A DNA stretch of 64,000 nt from Pseudomonas alcaliphila JAB1 (GTDB taxonomy: Bacteria > Pseudomonadota > Gammaproteobacteria > Pseudomonadales > Pseudomonadaceae). The DNA lies in the NCBI RefSeq assembly GCF_001941865.1, contig NZ_CP016162.1, positions 4,215,501 to 4,279,500 of the forward strand. The letters are read 5' to 3'. Shown here in pieces: positions 27,535 to 37,764 of this stretch. The notes under the pieces were generated by a model that was not told the DNA's origin, searched no databases, and worked only from the letters and a program-made list of their open reading frames with translations. Numbering within the stretch: the first letter of the stretch is position 1; every line of letters starts with the position of its first letter. The translations under genes and the position numbers were made by a program.

Positions 27535-27645
27535 GGGTGTCTCCCCTGAAAACTGCGCCAGCCGCCATGCACTGGGCATGGCCGGGTGACGGCAGGTATT
27601 CGCTCGATTGTTATGGTGCGTCGGCAGGCGACGGCTCGGGCGGAA

Positions 27646-28032
27646 TCAGGCGAGCAACGGGGAGGCGCGGGGATTGGCCGAGGGCCAGAGGTAGCGGACG
27701 GGGTGGCGGACGGCGAGGCCGACGCCAGGCAGCGCGCGGCTGGCCGACAGCAGCCCGAGCAGGCCGAAGAAGGCGGCGAGAATGATCGCGCTGAACAGGC
27801 TGGCCAGCGCACAGTTGGAACCGGTAGCCGGATTCGGCGCGACGATGCCGGAGCCGTCGAGGTCGGCGCCCGCGCCGAAGTTGCCATCGAACGAGCAGTA
27901 CTGGCCATCCAGACCACTGAGCTGCATGCCGGCCATCTGGCCGTGGCTGATCGCGCAGACGAACGCACTGAACAGGATGCTGAAGTACAGCACCCAGGCG
28001 GTCAGTGAGCGGTCTTGGCGGGCCAGTTTCAT
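27646..28032 (-). CDS. DUF2946-like membrane protein
   Basis: A 128-residue protein with an N-terminal hydrophobic segment (LTAWVLYFSILFSAFVCAISHGQMAG) and a second one (CALASLFSAIILAAFFGLLGLL). The ISHGQMAG and YCSFDGNFG portions, with single Cys residues, fit DUF2946-type proteins found beside metal TonB receptors. It lies 111 bp upstream of the receptor on the same strand, and so probably begins this operon. Overlapping frames on the same strand lack such features. Family assignment is moderately sure. Confidence 0.72.
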   Translation of the reverse strand: MKLARQDRSLTAWVLYFSILFSAFVCAISHGQMAGMQLSGLDGQYCSFDGNFGAGADLDGSGIVAPNPATGSNCALASLFSAIILAAFFGLLGLLSASRALPGVGLAVRHPVRYLWPSANPRASPLLA

Positions 28033-28138
28033 GGGGCGCGACTCTAAACAGAGGATGGCAACGCGACACTGCGGTGCGTTGCCACAGGCACTGCGTACGA
28101 GAGTCTAGCAGGGCTTGCTGGCTTTATCGCATCAAGTG

Positions 28139-29053
28139 CTAACGCCATGGCGCAGCGTCCAGCAAACGCTGGCAGCGCAGTTGCACGAATTCGCGCAGCA
28201 GATGCACCGCCTTGCTCAGCTGAGCACGGTGCGCACACACCAGATATAAAGGTGTCGGCTCGCCCAGCCAGTTAGGCAGCAGCACCTGCAGGCGCCCTTC
28301 GCGCACGTCTTCGGCGACATCCAGCCAGGACTTGTACACCACACCCCGCCCGGCCACGGCCCAGCGCCGAGTGACATCGGCATCGTCGCAGACCCGGTCA
28401 CCCGCGACGTTCATCAGTACCTCGCGCTTGCCATCCTGAAAGCGCCAGCGATCATACGCTCGGCCATGCAACATATAGAGCAGGCAGTTGTGCTGATGCA
28501 GCTCCTCTACGCTGCGCGGCGAACCGTGCCGGGCGAGATAGGAAGGTGAAGCGCAGAGCACCCGACGATTGTCCGGTGCCACCGGCAGCGCCACCAGGCT
28601 GGAATCCTCCGGTGCGCCGTAACGCAGGGCGATGTCCACCGGCTCACGGAACAGGTCGGCCACCCGGTCGGCCAGCAGCAGACGCAGCTGCAGTTGCGGG
28701 TGCTCGTCCTGGAACGCGTCGAGCCAGGGCAACAACGTATTGCGCCCCAGATCCGACGGCGCCGACAGCTGCAATACGCCGCAAATCCCCTCCTGGCTGC
28801 CGACCAGTTGCTGGCGCCCTTCCTCGAGGCTCTGCAACGCCAGCCGGGCATGCACCAGATACAGCTCGCCCTCGGGCGTCAGGCGCAGGCTGCGCGTCGA
28901 ACGCGCCAGCAAGCGCACCTGCAGTTGCTGCTCAAGACGCTTGAGGGCGGCGCTGGCCACGGCTGGCGAAACATCCAGCAGCCGCGCCGCAGCGGACAGG
29001 CTGCCGGTTTCGGCGGTACGCACGAAGAGTTGCAGGTCGTCGAAACGCAGCAT
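28139..29053 (-). CDS. LysR-family transcriptional regulator
   Basis: A 304-residue LysR protein. The N-terminal HTH spans about residues 3-60 (GSLSAAARLLDVSPAVASAALKRLEQQL). The effector-binding domain begins near GVLQLSAPSDLGRN. It is of the group close to DsdC/AaeR-type regulators that act next to quinone or aldehyde detoxification genes. It is divergent from a monooxygenase and a quinone-oxidoreductase gene with about 100 bp between, so it probably regulates them. Confidence 0.87.
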   Translation of the reverse strand: MLRFDDLQLFVRTAETGSLSAAARLLDVSPAVASAALKRLEQQLQVRLLARSTRSLRLTPEGELYLVHARLALQSLEEGRQQLVGSQEGICGVLQLSAPSDLGRNTLLPWLDAFQDEHPQLQLRLLLADRVADLFREPVDIALRYGAPEDSSLVALPVAPDNRRVLCASPSYLARHGSPRSVEELHQHNCLLYMLHGRAYDRWRFQDGKREVLMNVAGDRVCDDADVTRRWAVAGRGVVYKSWLDVAEDVREGRLQVLLPNWLGEPTPLYLVCAHRAQLSKAVHLLREFVQLRCQRLLDAAPWR

Positions 29054-29158
29054 GGCCGCTCACTTTCAAAATAATGATGAAAGAGACTCTATTACCCGCT
29101 GCTTTTTCTTTCCACACAAATAAAAGAGCATGGCTTCAATTCCCTACCGGAGCCCGCC

Positions 29159-29452
29159 ATGACCACTGCTCTCACACTGATCGCCACCATCAAGGCCCTG
29201 CCAGGTCACGCCGAGGCGGTGGCTGCAGGCCTGCAACGTCTGGTCATGGCCACCTGCGCAGAACCGGGCTGCCTGCAGTACGCGCTGCACCGCAACAAGC
29301 TGGACCCGCACCAGTTCGTGATGATCGAAAAATGGCGCGATGCCGAGGCATTGGACCAGCATCGCGCAGCGCCGCACTTCCTACACTTCAGCAACGCATT
29401 CGGCGAGCGGCTTGCGGGTATCGATCTGCTCCCGCTGCAACCCATTACCTGA
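29159..29452 (+). CDS. Putative quinol monooxygenase (ABM domain)
   Basis: A 97-residue single-domain protein of the antibiotic biosynthesis monooxygenase (YgiN-like) family. The family pattern is visible: ALTLIATIKALPGHAEAV at the start, CLQYALHRNKLDPHQFVMIEKW in the middle and HFLHFSNAF near the end. Such dimeric ferredoxin-like enzymes oxidise quinols or reactive aromatics. CCGGAG precedes the ATG. The next gene, a quinone reductase-like enzyme, starts 22 bp downstream, consistent with a small detoxification operon under the divergent LysR regulator. Confidence 0.87.
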   Translation: MTTALTLIATIKALPGHAEAVAAGLQRLVMATCAEPGCLQYALHRNKLDPHQFVMIEKWRDAEALDQHRAAPHFLHFSNAFGERLAGIDLLPLQPIT

Positions 29453-29474
29453 TTTCTCACAGAGGACCATTTCT

Positions 29475-30491
29475 ATGAAAGCCGTCGCTTACTACCAATC
29501 CCTGCCTGCCGACCATCCCGAAGCACTGCAGGACGTGCAACTGGCCGAACCCAGTCCGGGTGCGCACGACCTTCTGGTCGAGGTTCGTGCCATATCGGTC
29601 AACCCGGTCGATACCAAGATCCGCCTCGGCGTTGCGCCGGAGAATGGTGCCGCCAAGGTGCTGGGCTGGGATGCAAGCGGTATCGTCAAGGCCGTGGGCA
29701 GCGAAGTCACTCTGTTCCAGCCCGGCGACAAGGTTTTCTACGCCGGCGCCATCGACCGTGCCGGCGCCAACAGCGAACTGCACCTGGTCGATGAACGCAT
29801 CGTTGGCCATATGCCGGGCAGCCTGTCGTTCGCCGAAGCTGCGGCCCTGCCACTGACCGCCATCACCGCCTGGGAACTGCTGTTCGAACGTCTGCAAGTT
29901 GCCGAGGGCTCGGCCGATCAAGGCCAGAGCCTGCTGATCGTCGGCGCCGCCGGTGGCGTCGGGTCGATTCTCACCCAACTGGCGCGCCACCTGACCGGCT
30001 TGACCGTGATCGGTACTGCCTCACGTCCGGAAACCCAGGCCTGGGTCCGTGATCTGGGCGCACATCATGTGATCGATCACAGCAAGCCGCTGAGCGAGGA
30101 ACTGGCGCGCATTGGCATCGGCCAGGTCACCCATGTCGCCAGCCTGACCCAGACCGACCAGCACTACGCGCAACTGGTCGAGTGCCTGGCGCCGCAGGGG
30201 CGTCTGGCGCTGATCGACGACCCGCTGCAACCGCTGGACGTGATGCAGCTCAAGCGCAAGAGCCTGTCGCTGCACTGGGAGTTGATGTTCACCCGTTCGC
30301 TGTACCAGACCGCAGACATGATCGAGCAGCATCGTCTGCTGGAACGAGTATCCGATCTGGTCGACGCCGGCGTGCTCAAGACCACCCTCGGTGAGCATTT
30401 CGGCACCATCAATGCCGCCAACCTGCGTCGCGCTCATGCGCTGCTGGAGAGTGGCAAGGCCAAGGGCAAGATCGTGCTCGAAGGGTTCTGA
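29475..30491 (+). CDS. Zinc-free MDR alcohol dehydrogenase / quinone oxidoreductase
   Basis: A 338-residue medium-chain reductase of the zinc-binding-like QOR group (zinc-type alcohol dehydrogenase-like). GWDASGIVKAVG, the AALPLTAITAWELLFERL helix and the nucleotide-binding LIVGAAGGVGSILTQLA are typical; NADPH is the likely cofactor. It lacks the structural zinc lobe cysteines. AGAGGA precedes the ATG. It probably reduces quinones or enones together with the upstream quinol monooxygenase. Confidence 0.88.
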   Translation: MKAVAYYQSLPADHPEALQDVQLAEPSPGAHDLLVEVRAISVNPVDTKIRLGVAPENGAAKVLGWDASGIVKAVGSEVTLFQPGDKVFYAGAIDRAGANSELHLVDERIVGHMPGSLSFAEAAALPLTAITAWELLFERLQVAEGSADQGQSLLIVGAAGGVGSILTQLARHLTGLTVIGTASRPETQAWVRDLGAHHVIDHSKPLSEELARIGIGQVTHVASLTQTDQHYAQLVECLAPQGRLALIDDPLQPLDVMQLKRKSLSLHWELMFTRSLYQTADMIEQHRLLERVSDLVDAGVLKTTLGEHFGTINAANLRRAHALLESGKAKGKIVLEGF

Positions 30492-30505
30492 GGCGCGATG
30501 GTTTG

Positions 30506-30590
30506 GTGGGCTAAAACGGAACGCCGCCTAGCTCACCCTACAACCCACGGCACGACCGTAAGGTGGGCGTAGGGTGGGCTTCAGCCCACC
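30506..30590. repeat. Inverted repeat with GTGGGCT/AGCCCAC arms
   Basis: TGGTGGGCTAAAACGGAACG...GCTCACCCTACA, then GTAGGGTGGGCTTCAGCCCA. This belongs to a GTAGGGTGGGC-type repeat family also present near 46307. The rest of the 260-bp gap up to the next small gene shows nothing clear. Confidence 0.65.
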
Positions 30591-30751
30591 AGCTCTTGCA
30601 TCCCACCCCCGCCATCACGCTGCTTATCGCAAAGCGTTCTTAACGCTGGTCGACCCTTTGACCCACGTCAGAATAAGGTCATGCAAGCGGACTATCCTGA
30701 CTATCCCCAAGTAGCGTCGACGACTCGTCGCAGCTCAAGGAGGTGGTCAGC

Positions 30752-30934
30752 ATGAAGATTGTCGTCCAACCGCAGAATCAGGGCGGCGAATGCCTGTGGC
30801 AGGTGCGCCTGGATCAGCATTGCGTGAGTTTTCGCAGCGAAGAAGAGGCGCACCAGTTCGTTGCCAAACTCGAAGCGCGACTGCGCGCGCCGCATAACCT
30901 GCCCGACTGGCCCTTGCAGCGTCAGGCGAGCTGA
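30752..30934 (+). CDS. Small hypothetical protein (60 aa)
   Basis: A 60-residue protein, MKIVVQPQNQGG..., with no motif I recognise. A very strong AAGGAGG lies eight bases before the ATG at 30752, and the composition is coding-like, so it is probably translated. It is hydrophilic, with a charged middle (RSEEEAHQFVAKLEARLR). It is isolated between a quinone reductase and the convergent TtgR-like gene. Confidence 0.7.
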   Translation: MKIVVQPQNQGGECLWQVRLDQHCVSFRSEEEAHQFVAKLEARLRAPHNLPDWPLQRQAS

Positions 30935-31016
30935 ACCTCAGCCCTGATTGCAATGACGCAGGATGTGCTGTGCGCACCGAAAAAACGGGCTAGCCCTCGG
31001 TGCGCTCGGCGCCCCC

Positions 31017-31664
31017 CTACCTCGCCAGGTCGCCCGTCATCAGGCGCAACGCCGGGCTGTGCAACATGTCCAGCACGGTATCGACCAGGGCTGGCGCCTG
31101 CTGCGCCAGGTCGAAGTTAGGCACCAACAACCAGTTGGACTCGATACCTTCCATATAGGCATGCAGACAGACGGCCGCCCGCGCACAGTCCAGGTCGCTC
31201 GGTAACTGGCCCTTGTTGACCGCGTTGCTCAGCGCCTTGGCGATACGCTGATCGCATTCCAGGCTCAGCGCCTGCATGCGCTCGCGCAGACCGAGCAGCT
31301 CACCGGTGTATTCACACTTGTAGCGCAGGATGTCGTGGGTGCGGTGAGTCTGTGGCTCGCAGGCCAGACGCGTCAGTGCCGTGATCAGCAATTCACGCAT
31401 GCAACCCAGCGGGTCCGGTTCGTCCTCGCTCTCGCTGGCACGCGCCAGTTCCTCGAGCGGCAGGCGCAGGCGTTCGAGCATCGCCTGAAACAGGTCTATC
31501 TTGTTCTCGAAATGCCAATAGATGGCGCCGCGACTGACGCCGGCTTCTTTCGCCACTTCGGCCAGCGACGCACGGGAAACGCCCTGGGCATGGAACACCC
31601 GCTCAGCAGCATCGAGTATTTGCACCCGCGTCGCCTGCGCTTCCTCTTTGGTTCTTCTGGCCAT
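31017..31664 (-). CDS. ttgR: TetR-family repressor of RND efflux pump, TtgR-like
   Basis: A 215-residue TetR repressor very similar to P. putida TtgR: MARRTKEEAQATRVQILDAA at the N-terminus and the LARASESEDEPDPLGCMREL segment in the ligand-binding domain. The helix-turn-helix is SLAEVAKEAGVSRGAIYWHF (about 34-53). TtgR binds flavonoids, chloramphenicol and other drugs and then releases the ttgABC promoter. Here it is divergent from an adaptor-RND-OMF operon with a matching operator in between. The ATG at 31664 gives the same N-terminal length as TtgR. Confidence 0.92.
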   Translation of the reverse strand: MARRTKEEAQATRVQILDAAERVFHAQGVSRASLAEVAKEAGVSRGAIYWHFENKIDLFQAMLERLRLPLEELARASESEDEPDPLGCMRELLITALTRLACEPQTHRTHDILRYKCEYTGELLGLRERMQALSLECDQRIAKALSNAVNKGQLPSDLDCARAAVCLHAYMEGIESNWLLVPNFDLAQQAPALVDTVLDMLHSPALRLMTGDLAR

Positions 31665-31739
31665 CTGTCACCTACTGTCGCATTGCCGTAACCCTTCGGT
31701 AAGGAAGGACGGGCGAGAGTATGAAGGCAGCTTTAGGCA

Positions 31740-31765
31740 TTTACAAACATTCACACATGTAAGTA
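31740..31765. promoter_or_regulatory. TtgR-type operator and overlapping divergent promoters
   Basis: TTTACAAACATTC followed by ACACATGTAAGTAT forms a dyad with TTACA and TGTAA half-sites. From memory it closely resembles the P. putida ttgR-ttgABC operator (TTTACAAACAACC...TGTAAGTAT). It sits between the two divergent genes. Its repressor would block both promoters. Confidence 0.78.
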
Positions 31766-31845
31766 TATTCCTGCATCGATTTTCCCCCTGCCTTCGCCCC
31801 CTTCGCGCCCCTTGGGCCATGATTCGATAAAAACGAGGTTCTCAG

Positions 31846-32994
31846 ATGCACTCGAAGCCAGCCTTCGCTGTCTTGGTTTCCGCCATCGCCGTGGCAATGC
31901 TCAGTCTCACCGGCTGCCAGGAATCCAGCGCCCCACAGACCCAGCAAACCCCGCAAGTCGGGGTAGTCACGCTCGAAGCCAAACCCTTCGCACTGACCAG
32001 TGAAGTGCCGGGGCGCACCAGCGCCTATCGCATCGCCGAGGTGCGCCCACAGGTCAACGGCATCATTCAGAAGCGCCTGTTCACCGAAGGCAGCGAGGTC
32101 AAGGCGGGCCAGCAGCTGTACCAGATCGACCCGGCCACCTACCAAGCCGCGTTCAAGAGCGCGCAGGCCACGCAACTGTCCGCCAAGTCCCTGGCTGATC
32201 GCTACAAGCTGCTGGTTGCCGACAAGGCCGTCAGCCAGCAGGCCTATGACGAAGCCCGCGCTGCCGCTCTGCAGGCCGAGGCCGCACTGGAACAGGCACG
32301 CATCGACCTGCGCTACACCAAGGTGATGGCGCCGATCAGCGGTCGCATCGGCCGTTCCGCAGTGACCGAAGGCGCGCTGGTCAGCAACGGTCAAGCCAAC
32401 GCCATGGCCACCATTCAGCAGCTCGACCCGATCTACGTCGACGTCACCCAGTCGAGCAAGGAACTGCTGCGCCTGCGCCGCGACCTGGCCGAAGGACGTT
32501 TGCAGAAGGCCAGCGACAGCGCCGCCAAGGTCGCGCTGAAGCTGGAGGACGGCAGCCGCTACGCGCATGAAGGCACGCTGGAGTTCTCCGAGGTGGCAGT
32601 GGACGAAAGTACCGGTTCGGTGACCCTGCGCGCGGTATTCCCCAACCCTGATCACCTGCTGCTGCCGGGCATGTTCGTGCACGCCGAGCTGCTGTCCGGG
32701 ATCAAGGAAAACGCCATCCTCGCCCCGCAGCAGGGTGTGACCCGCAACCAGCGTGGTGAGCCGACGGCGATGGTGGTCAATGCCGAAAACAAGGTGGAGC
32801 AGCGTGTACTCAAGGCCGACCGCACCGCCGGCAATGCCTGGCTGGTCGAGGATGGCCTGAAGGACGGCGACCGCCTGATCACCGAAGGCCTGCAGTTCGT
32901 CCAGCCGGGTGCCGAGGTCAAGGCCGTGCCGGCCAGCAACGTCAAGACCGAACAGCCTGACCAGGGCACCGAACCAGCCAACGGCCAGGACTAA
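31846..32994 (+). CDS. ttgA: RND efflux periplasmic adaptor (MexA/TtgA type)
   Basis: A 382-residue membrane-fusion lipoprotein. The lipobox is LTGC with lipidated Cys at 24. The order is a beta-barrel/lipoyl half (VRPQVNGIIQKRLFTEGSEVKAGQQLYQIDP), an alpha-hairpin (QAEAALEQARIDLRYTKV), the second lipoyl half (APISGRIGRSAVTEGALV) and a C-terminal barrel. It links the inner-membrane pump to the outer-membrane channel. It is first in the operon, 14 bp before the pump gene. GAGG precedes the ATG. Confidence 0.93.
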   Translation: MHSKPAFAVLVSAIAVAMLSLTGCQESSAPQTQQTPQVGVVTLEAKPFALTSEVPGRTSAYRIAEVRPQVNGIIQKRLFTEGSEVKAGQQLYQIDPATYQAAFKSAQATQLSAKSLADRYKLLVADKAVSQQAYDEARAAALQAEAALEQARIDLRYTKVMAPISGRIGRSAVTEGALVSNGQANAMATIQQLDPIYVDVTQSSKELLRLRRDLAEGRLQKASDSAAKVALKLEDGSRYAHEGTLEFSEVAVDESTGSVTLRAVFPNPDHLLLPGMFVHAELLSGIKENAILAPQQGVTRNQRGEPTAMVVNAENKVEQRVLKADRTAGNAWLVEDGLKDGDRLITEGLQFVQPGAEVKAVPASNVKTEQPDQGTEPANGQD

Positions 32995-33008
32995 CGGAGA
33001 AACACTGA

Positions 33009-36000
33009 ATGTCCAGATTCTTTATCGACCGGCCGATCTTCGCCTGGGTGATCGCCCTGGTGATCATGCTGGCCGGCGGCCTGTCCATCCTCAAATTGCC
33101 GATCAACCAGTACCCGAGCATCGCGCCGCCCGCCGTGTCCATCCAGGTGTCGTATCCGGGCGCCTCGGCGCAGACGGTGCAGGACACCGTGGTGCAGGTG
33201 ATCGAGCAGCAGCTCAACGGTATCGATGGCCTGCGCTATGTCAGCTCGTCGAGCAACTCCGACGGCAGCATGGAGATCATCGTTACCTTCGAGCAGGGGG
33301 TGAACCCGGATATCGCCCAGGTTCAGGTGCAGAACAAGCTGCAACTGGCCACTCCGTTGTTGCCGCAGGAAGTCCAGCAACAGGGCATCCGCGTAACCAA
33401 GTCGGTGCGTAACTTCCTCATGGTCATCGGTGTGGTGTCGAAAGACGGCAGCATGACCCGTGAGGACCTGTCCGACTACATCGTCTCCAACCTGCAGGAC
33501 CCGATCTCGCGGACCAAGGGCGTCGGCGACTTCCAGGTGTTCGGCGCGCAGTATGCGATGCGCATCTGGCTCGACCCGGCCAAGCTCAACAGCTTCCAGC
33601 TGACCCCGGTGGATGTGCGCAGCGCCATCCAGGCGCAGAACGTGCAGATTTCCTCGGGCCAGTTCGGCGGCCTGCCAGCAGCGCCGGGCAACCAGCTCAA
33701 CGCCACCATCATCGGCAAGACCCGCCTGCAGACCCCGGAAGAGTTCCGCAAGATCCTGCTCAAGGTGCAGGCCGACGGCTCCCAGGTACGCCTGGGTGAC
33801 GTGGCCAAGGTCGAGCTGGGCGGCGAGAACTATGCAATCAACGCGCAGTTCAACGGTCTGCCGGCTTCCGGCCTGGCCATTCGTCTGGCCACGGGTGCCA
33901 ACGCCCTGGACACCGCCAAGGCGGTACGGGAGACCATTTCCAATCTCGAGCCGTTCTTCCCGCCCGGTATGGAAGTGGTCTTCCCCTACGACACCACGCC
34001 AGTGATCTCGGCCTCCATCGAGGGGGTGGTACAGACCCTGTTCGAGGCCATCGTGCTGGTGTTCCTGGTGATGTTCCTGTTCCTGCAGAACCTGCGCGCC
34101 ACCATCATCCCGACCATGGCGGTGCCGGTGGTGCTGCTCGGCACCTTCGGCGTGCTCGCCGCGTTCGGCTTCTCCATCAACACCCTGACCATGTTCGCCA
34201 TGGTCCTGGCCATCGGCCTGCTGGTGGACGACGCCATCGTGGTGGTGGAGAACGTCGAGCGGGTGATGCGCGAGGAAGGCCTGTCACCCAAGGAAGCGAC
34301 CAAGAAATCCATGGGGCAGATTCAGGGCGCGCTGGTGGGTATCGGCCTGGTGCTGTCGGCGGTGTTCCTGCCGATGGCCTTCTTCGGCGGCTCCACCGGG
34401 GTCATCTACCGGCAATTCTCCATCACCATCGTCTCGGCCATGGCCCTGTCGGTGCTGGTGGCGCTGATCTTCACGCCGGCGCTGTGCGCTACCCTGCTCA
34501 AACCCATCGACAGCGACCACCACGAGGCCAAGCGCGGCTTCTTCGGCTGGTTCAACCGTACCTTCGACCGCGGCAGCAATGCCTATCAGCGCGGCGTGGC
34601 GGGCATGCTCAAGCGCAAGACACCGTACCTGATTCTGTACCTGGTGATCGTCGCGATCATGGCCTGGATGTTCACCCGCATTCCCACCGCCTTCCTCCCC
34701 GAGGAAGACCAGGGCGTGCTCTTCGCCCAGGTGCAGACGCCGTCCGGCTCCAGTGCCGAGCGCACCCAGGTGGTGGTCGACGAAATGCGCCAGTACCTGC
34801 TGGAAGACGAGGCGAGCACGGTCAAATCGGTGTTCACCGTCACCGGCTTCAACTTCGCCGGCCGCGGCCAGAGCTCCGGTATGGCCTTCATCATGCTCAA
34901 GCCCTGGGGTGAACGTCCCGGCGCCGAGAATGGCGTAGCCGCACTGGCGCAACGGGCGCAGATGCACTTCTTCAGCTTCCGCGATGCGATGGTGTTCGCC
35001 TTCGCCCCGCCGGCGGTGATGGAGATGGGTAACGCCACTGGCTTCAACTTCTTCCTGCAGGATCAGGCGGGTGTTGGCCACCAGGTGATGAACGAGGCAC
35101 GTGACAAGTTCCTGCAACTGGCCAACCAGCACCCGGTACTCGACAGCGTGCGCGCCAACGGCCTGCGTGACGAAGCGCAGTACCAACTGCTGATCGATGA
35201 CGAACGCGCCCGTGCCCTCGGCCTGTCGCTGGCGGACATCAACAGCACCCTGTCGATCGCCTGGGGTGCCAGTTACGTCAACGACTTCATCGACCGCGGT
35301 CGAGTGAAGAAGGTCTACCTGCAGGGCGTGGCCGACGCACGTATGGCCCCGGAAGACCTGAACAAGTGGTACGTGCGCAACGACCAGGGCCGCATGGTGC
35401 CGTTCAGCGCCTTCGCCAGTGGCGAGTGGACTTACGGCCCGCCTAAGCTGGAGCGCTATAACGGCGTGTCGGCGGTGGAAATCCTCGGTGCGCCGGCGCC
35501 CGGCTACAGCACCGGTGATGCCATGGCTGCCGTCGAGGAAATCGCCTCGCAACTGCCGCAGGGCGTCGGCTACTCCTGGACCGGTCTGTCCTACGAGGAG
35601 CGCCTGGCCGGCTCGCAGACCACGGCATTGTTCGTGATCTCGGCCATCGTCGTGTTCCTCTGCCTCGCAGCGCTGTACGAGAGCTGGTCGATCCCGTTCT
35701 CGGTGATGCTGGTGGTGCCGCTGGGGATCATCGGCGCGCTGGCCTTCACCGAGCTGCGCGGGCTGTCCAACGACGTGTTCTTCAAGGTCGGCCTGCTCAC
35801 CACCATCGGCCTGTCGGCGCGTAACGCGATCCTTATCGTCGAGTTTGCCAAGGCGCAGTACGAACAGGGCATGACCTTCGCTGAAGCCGCCATCGAAGCC
35901 TGCCGCATGCGTCTGCGCCCGATCATCATGACCTCGCTGGCGTTCATCCTCGGCTGTCTGCCGCTGGCCATCGCCAGTGGCGCCGGCGCGGGCAGCAAGC

Positions 36001-36152
36001 ACGCCATCGGTACTGGGGTGATCGGCGGCATGCTCAGCGCGATGGTGCTGGCGATCTTCTGGATTCCGCTGTTCTACGTCGTGGTCTGCTCGATTTTCGA
36101 GAAGAAGCGCCCCGAGCCGGCCAATGAAAAAGAGAAGGAGGCACTGCAATGA
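33009..36152 (+). CDS. ttgB: RND multidrug efflux transporter (MexB/TtgB type)
   Basis: A 1047-residue HAE1-family proton/drug antiporter, the usual length. The first helix is [20 protein letters not shown], and the TM4 proton-relay region [18 protein letters not shown] contains the essential Asp pair near 407-408. [20 protein letters not shown] lies in the TM5/6 region. Two large periplasmic porter domains lie between TM1-2 and TM7-8. It exports solvents, beta-lactams, dyes and other hydrophobic drugs. The stop overlaps the next start by four bases (ATGA). Confidence 0.95.
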   Translation: MSRFFIDRPIFAWVIALVIMLAGGLSILKLPINQYPSIAPPAVSIQVSYPGASAQTVQDTVVQVIEQQLNGIDGLRYVSSSSNSDGSMEIIVTFEQGVNPDIAQVQVQNKLQLATPLLPQEVQQQGIRVTKSVRNFLMVIGVVSKDGSMTREDLSDYIVSNLQDPISRTKGVGDFQVFGAQYAMRIWLDPAKLNSFQLTPVDVRSAIQAQNVQISSGQFGGLPAAPGNQLNATIIGKTRLQTPEEFRKILLKVQADGSQVRLGDVAKVELGGENYAINAQFNGLPASGLAIRLATGANALDTAKAVRETISNLEPFFPPGMEVVFPYDTTPVISASIEGVVQTLFEAIVLVFLVMFLFLQNLRATIIPTMAVPVVLLGTFGVLAAFGFSINTLTMFAMVLAIGLLVDDAIVVVENVERVMREEGLSPKEATKKSMGQIQGALVGIGLVLSAVFLPMAFFGGSTGVIYRQFSITIVSAMALSVLVALIFTPALCATLLKPIDSDHHEAKRGFFGWFNRTFDRGSNAYQRGVAGMLKRKTPYLILYLVIVAIMAWMFTRIPTAFLPEEDQGVLFAQVQTPSGSSAERTQVVVDEMRQYLLEDEASTVKSVFTVTGFNFAGRGQSSGMAFIMLKPWGERPGAENGVAALAQRAQMHFFSFRDAMVFAFAPPAVMEMGNATGFNFFLQDQAGVGHQVMNEARDKFLQLANQHPVLDSVRANGLRDEAQYQLLIDDERARALGLSLADINSTLSIAWGASYVNDFIDRGRVKKVYLQGVADARMAPEDLNKWYVRNDQGRMVPFSAFASGEWTYGPPKLERYNGVSAVEILGAPAPGYSTGDAMAAVEEIASQLPQGVGYSWTGLSYEERLAGSQTTALFVISAIVVFLCLAALYESWSIPFSVMLVVPLGIIGALAFTELRGLSNDVFFKVGLLTTIGLSARNAILIVEFAKAQYEQGMTFAEAAIEACRMRLRPIIMTSLAFILGCLPLAIASGAGAGSKHAIGTGVIGGMLSAMVLAIFWIPLFYVVVCSIFEKKRPEPANEKEKEALQ

Positions 36153-37582
36153 GGCAGTCCCTGTTGTCCCTCGCCGTGGCCGCCGCTCTGCTCAGCGGCT
36201 GCAGCCTGATTCCCGACTATGAACGCCCTGACGCTCCGGTGGCCGCCGACTGGCCGCAAGGCGAAGCCTATGGCAGCGCCACCAGTGAAGGCAGCCGTGC
36301 GGCGGCCGACCTGCAATGGCGCGAGTTCTTCCGCGACCCGACGCTGCAGCAACTGGTGCAGGTGGCACTGGAGAACAACCGCGACCTGCGTGTCGCTGCG
36401 CTGAACGTCGAAGCCTATCGCGCGCTGTACCGCATCCAGCGTGCCGACCTGCTGCCTTCGGTTTTCGCCGACGGCGCCGGCACTCGCCAGCGCCTGCCGG
36501 CCGATCTGAGCCAGACCGGTGAAGCCCGTACCAGCGGTCAGTACAGCGCCACCCTGGGCGTCAACGCCTGGGAGCTGGACTTCTTCGGTCGTATCCGCAG
36601 CCTCAGCGAGCAGGCCCTGCAGCAGTACCTGGCCACCGAACAGGCCCAGCGCAGCACGCAGATCAGCCTGGTCGCCAGCGTCGCCAACGCCTACCTGCAA
36701 TGGCAGGCGGATCAGGCGCTGCTGCAACTGACCCAGGACACCCTGAAGACCTTCGAGGAAAGCTACCAGCTGACCCAGCGCAGCTTCGACGTCGGTGTCG
36801 CCGATGCCCTGGCCTTGAGCCAGGCACGCAGCTCGGTGGACAGCGCCCGCGTCAGCCTGGCGCAGTACCAGCGCCTGGTCGCTCAGGACCGCAACGCCCT
36901 GATTCAGCTGCTCGGCGCCGGCCTGCCGGCCGACCTGCCGCAAGGTCTGGCATTGAACGCCGAACTGCTGGAGCAGGTACCGGCTGGCCTGCCCGCCGAC
37001 CTGCTGCAGCGTCGCCCCGACCTGCTGCAGGCCGAGTACCAGCTCAAGGCCGCCAACGCCAATATCGGCGCGGCGCGTGCGGCGTTCTTCCCCAGCATCA
37101 GCCTGACCGCCAATGCCGGCACCGCCAGCAGCCAGTTGTCCGGCCTGTTCGACGGCGGCTCGGGCACCTGGCTGTTCCAGCCGCAGATCAGCCTGCCGAT
37201 CTTCAACGCTGGCCGTCTGCGCGCCAACCTCGACTATGCCGAACTGCAGAGTGACATCCAGGTCGCGCAGTACGAGAAAGCCATCCAGGTGGCCTTCCAG
37301 GAGGTCGCCGACCGCCTGGCTGCGCGCACCACCTACCGCCAGCAACTGGACGCCCAGCGCGCCCTGCTGGAAACCACCGAGACCTATTACGACCTGGCCG
37401 AACGGCGCTACCGCACCGGCGTGGACAGCTACCTGACCCTGCTCGACGCCCAGCGTCAGCTGTTCAGCGTGCGCCAGCAACTGATCGCCGACCGCCTGGC
37501 CCAGCTCAGCAGCGAAGTGGAGCTGTACAAGGCCCTGGGTGGTGGCTGGAGCAATACGGGGAGCAACGCCCCACAAGGTTGA
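36149..37582 (+). CDS. ttgC: Outer-membrane efflux channel lipoprotein (OprM/TtgC type)
   Basis: A 477-residue TolC-family protein with a lipobox LSGC (Cys 18). Two OEP repeats are visible, one from about [20 protein letters not shown] and one from [22 protein letters not shown]. The [21 protein letters not shown] strand region is typical of OprM. Its ATG overlaps the pump stop codon. It ends the operon; an intrinsic terminator follows about 40 bp downstream. Confidence 0.94.
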   Translation: MRQSLLSLAVAAALLSGCSLIPDYERPDAPVAADWPQGEAYGSATSEGSRAAADLQWREFFRDPTLQQLVQVALENNRDLRVAALNVEAYRALYRIQRADLLPSVFADGAGTRQRLPADLSQTGEARTSGQYSATLGVNAWELDFFGRIRSLSEQALQQYLATEQAQRSTQISLVASVANAYLQWQADQALLQLTQDTLKTFEESYQLTQRSFDVGVADALALSQARSSVDSARVSLAQYQRLVAQDRNALIQLLGAGLPADLPQGLALNAELLEQVPAGLPADLLQRRPDLLQAEYQLKAANANIGAARAAFFPSISLTANAGTASSQLSGLFDGGSGTWLFQPQISLPIFNAGRLRANLDYAELQSDIQVAQYEKAIQVAFQEVADRLAARTTYRQQLDAQRALLETTETYYDLAERRYRTGVDSYLTLLDAQRQLFSVRQQLIADRLAQLSSEVELYKALGGGWSNTGSNAPQG

Positions 37583-37623
37583 CCGCGCGTAACCCGCTTC
37601 AAGGACGACCTTATCCAACGCGC

Positions 37624-37655
37624 CGCCCCCGCAGTCTTTGCGGGGGCGTTTTTTT
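37624..37655 (+). terminator. Rho-independent terminator of the ttgABC operon
   Basis: A perfect 10-bp stem (CGCCCCCGCA / TGCGGGGGCG) with a GTCTT loop is followed directly by seven T residues. It lies 42 bp after the ttgC stop. Confidence 0.93.
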
Positions 37656-37764
37656 ACGAGTCCTGACGGGACTGGGCTCCATACCGTAGCCCGGATGAAA
37701 TCCGGGGGCCATTGGCGCTGCCTGGGTGTCGGCGCGACATGGACAGCATGGCGCTGTTCTGCGC

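Noticed and set aside
34284..36149. 621-codon minus-strand frame opposite the RND pump gene
   Set aside because: Shadow of ttgB: a compositionally biased protein with no recognisable domain.
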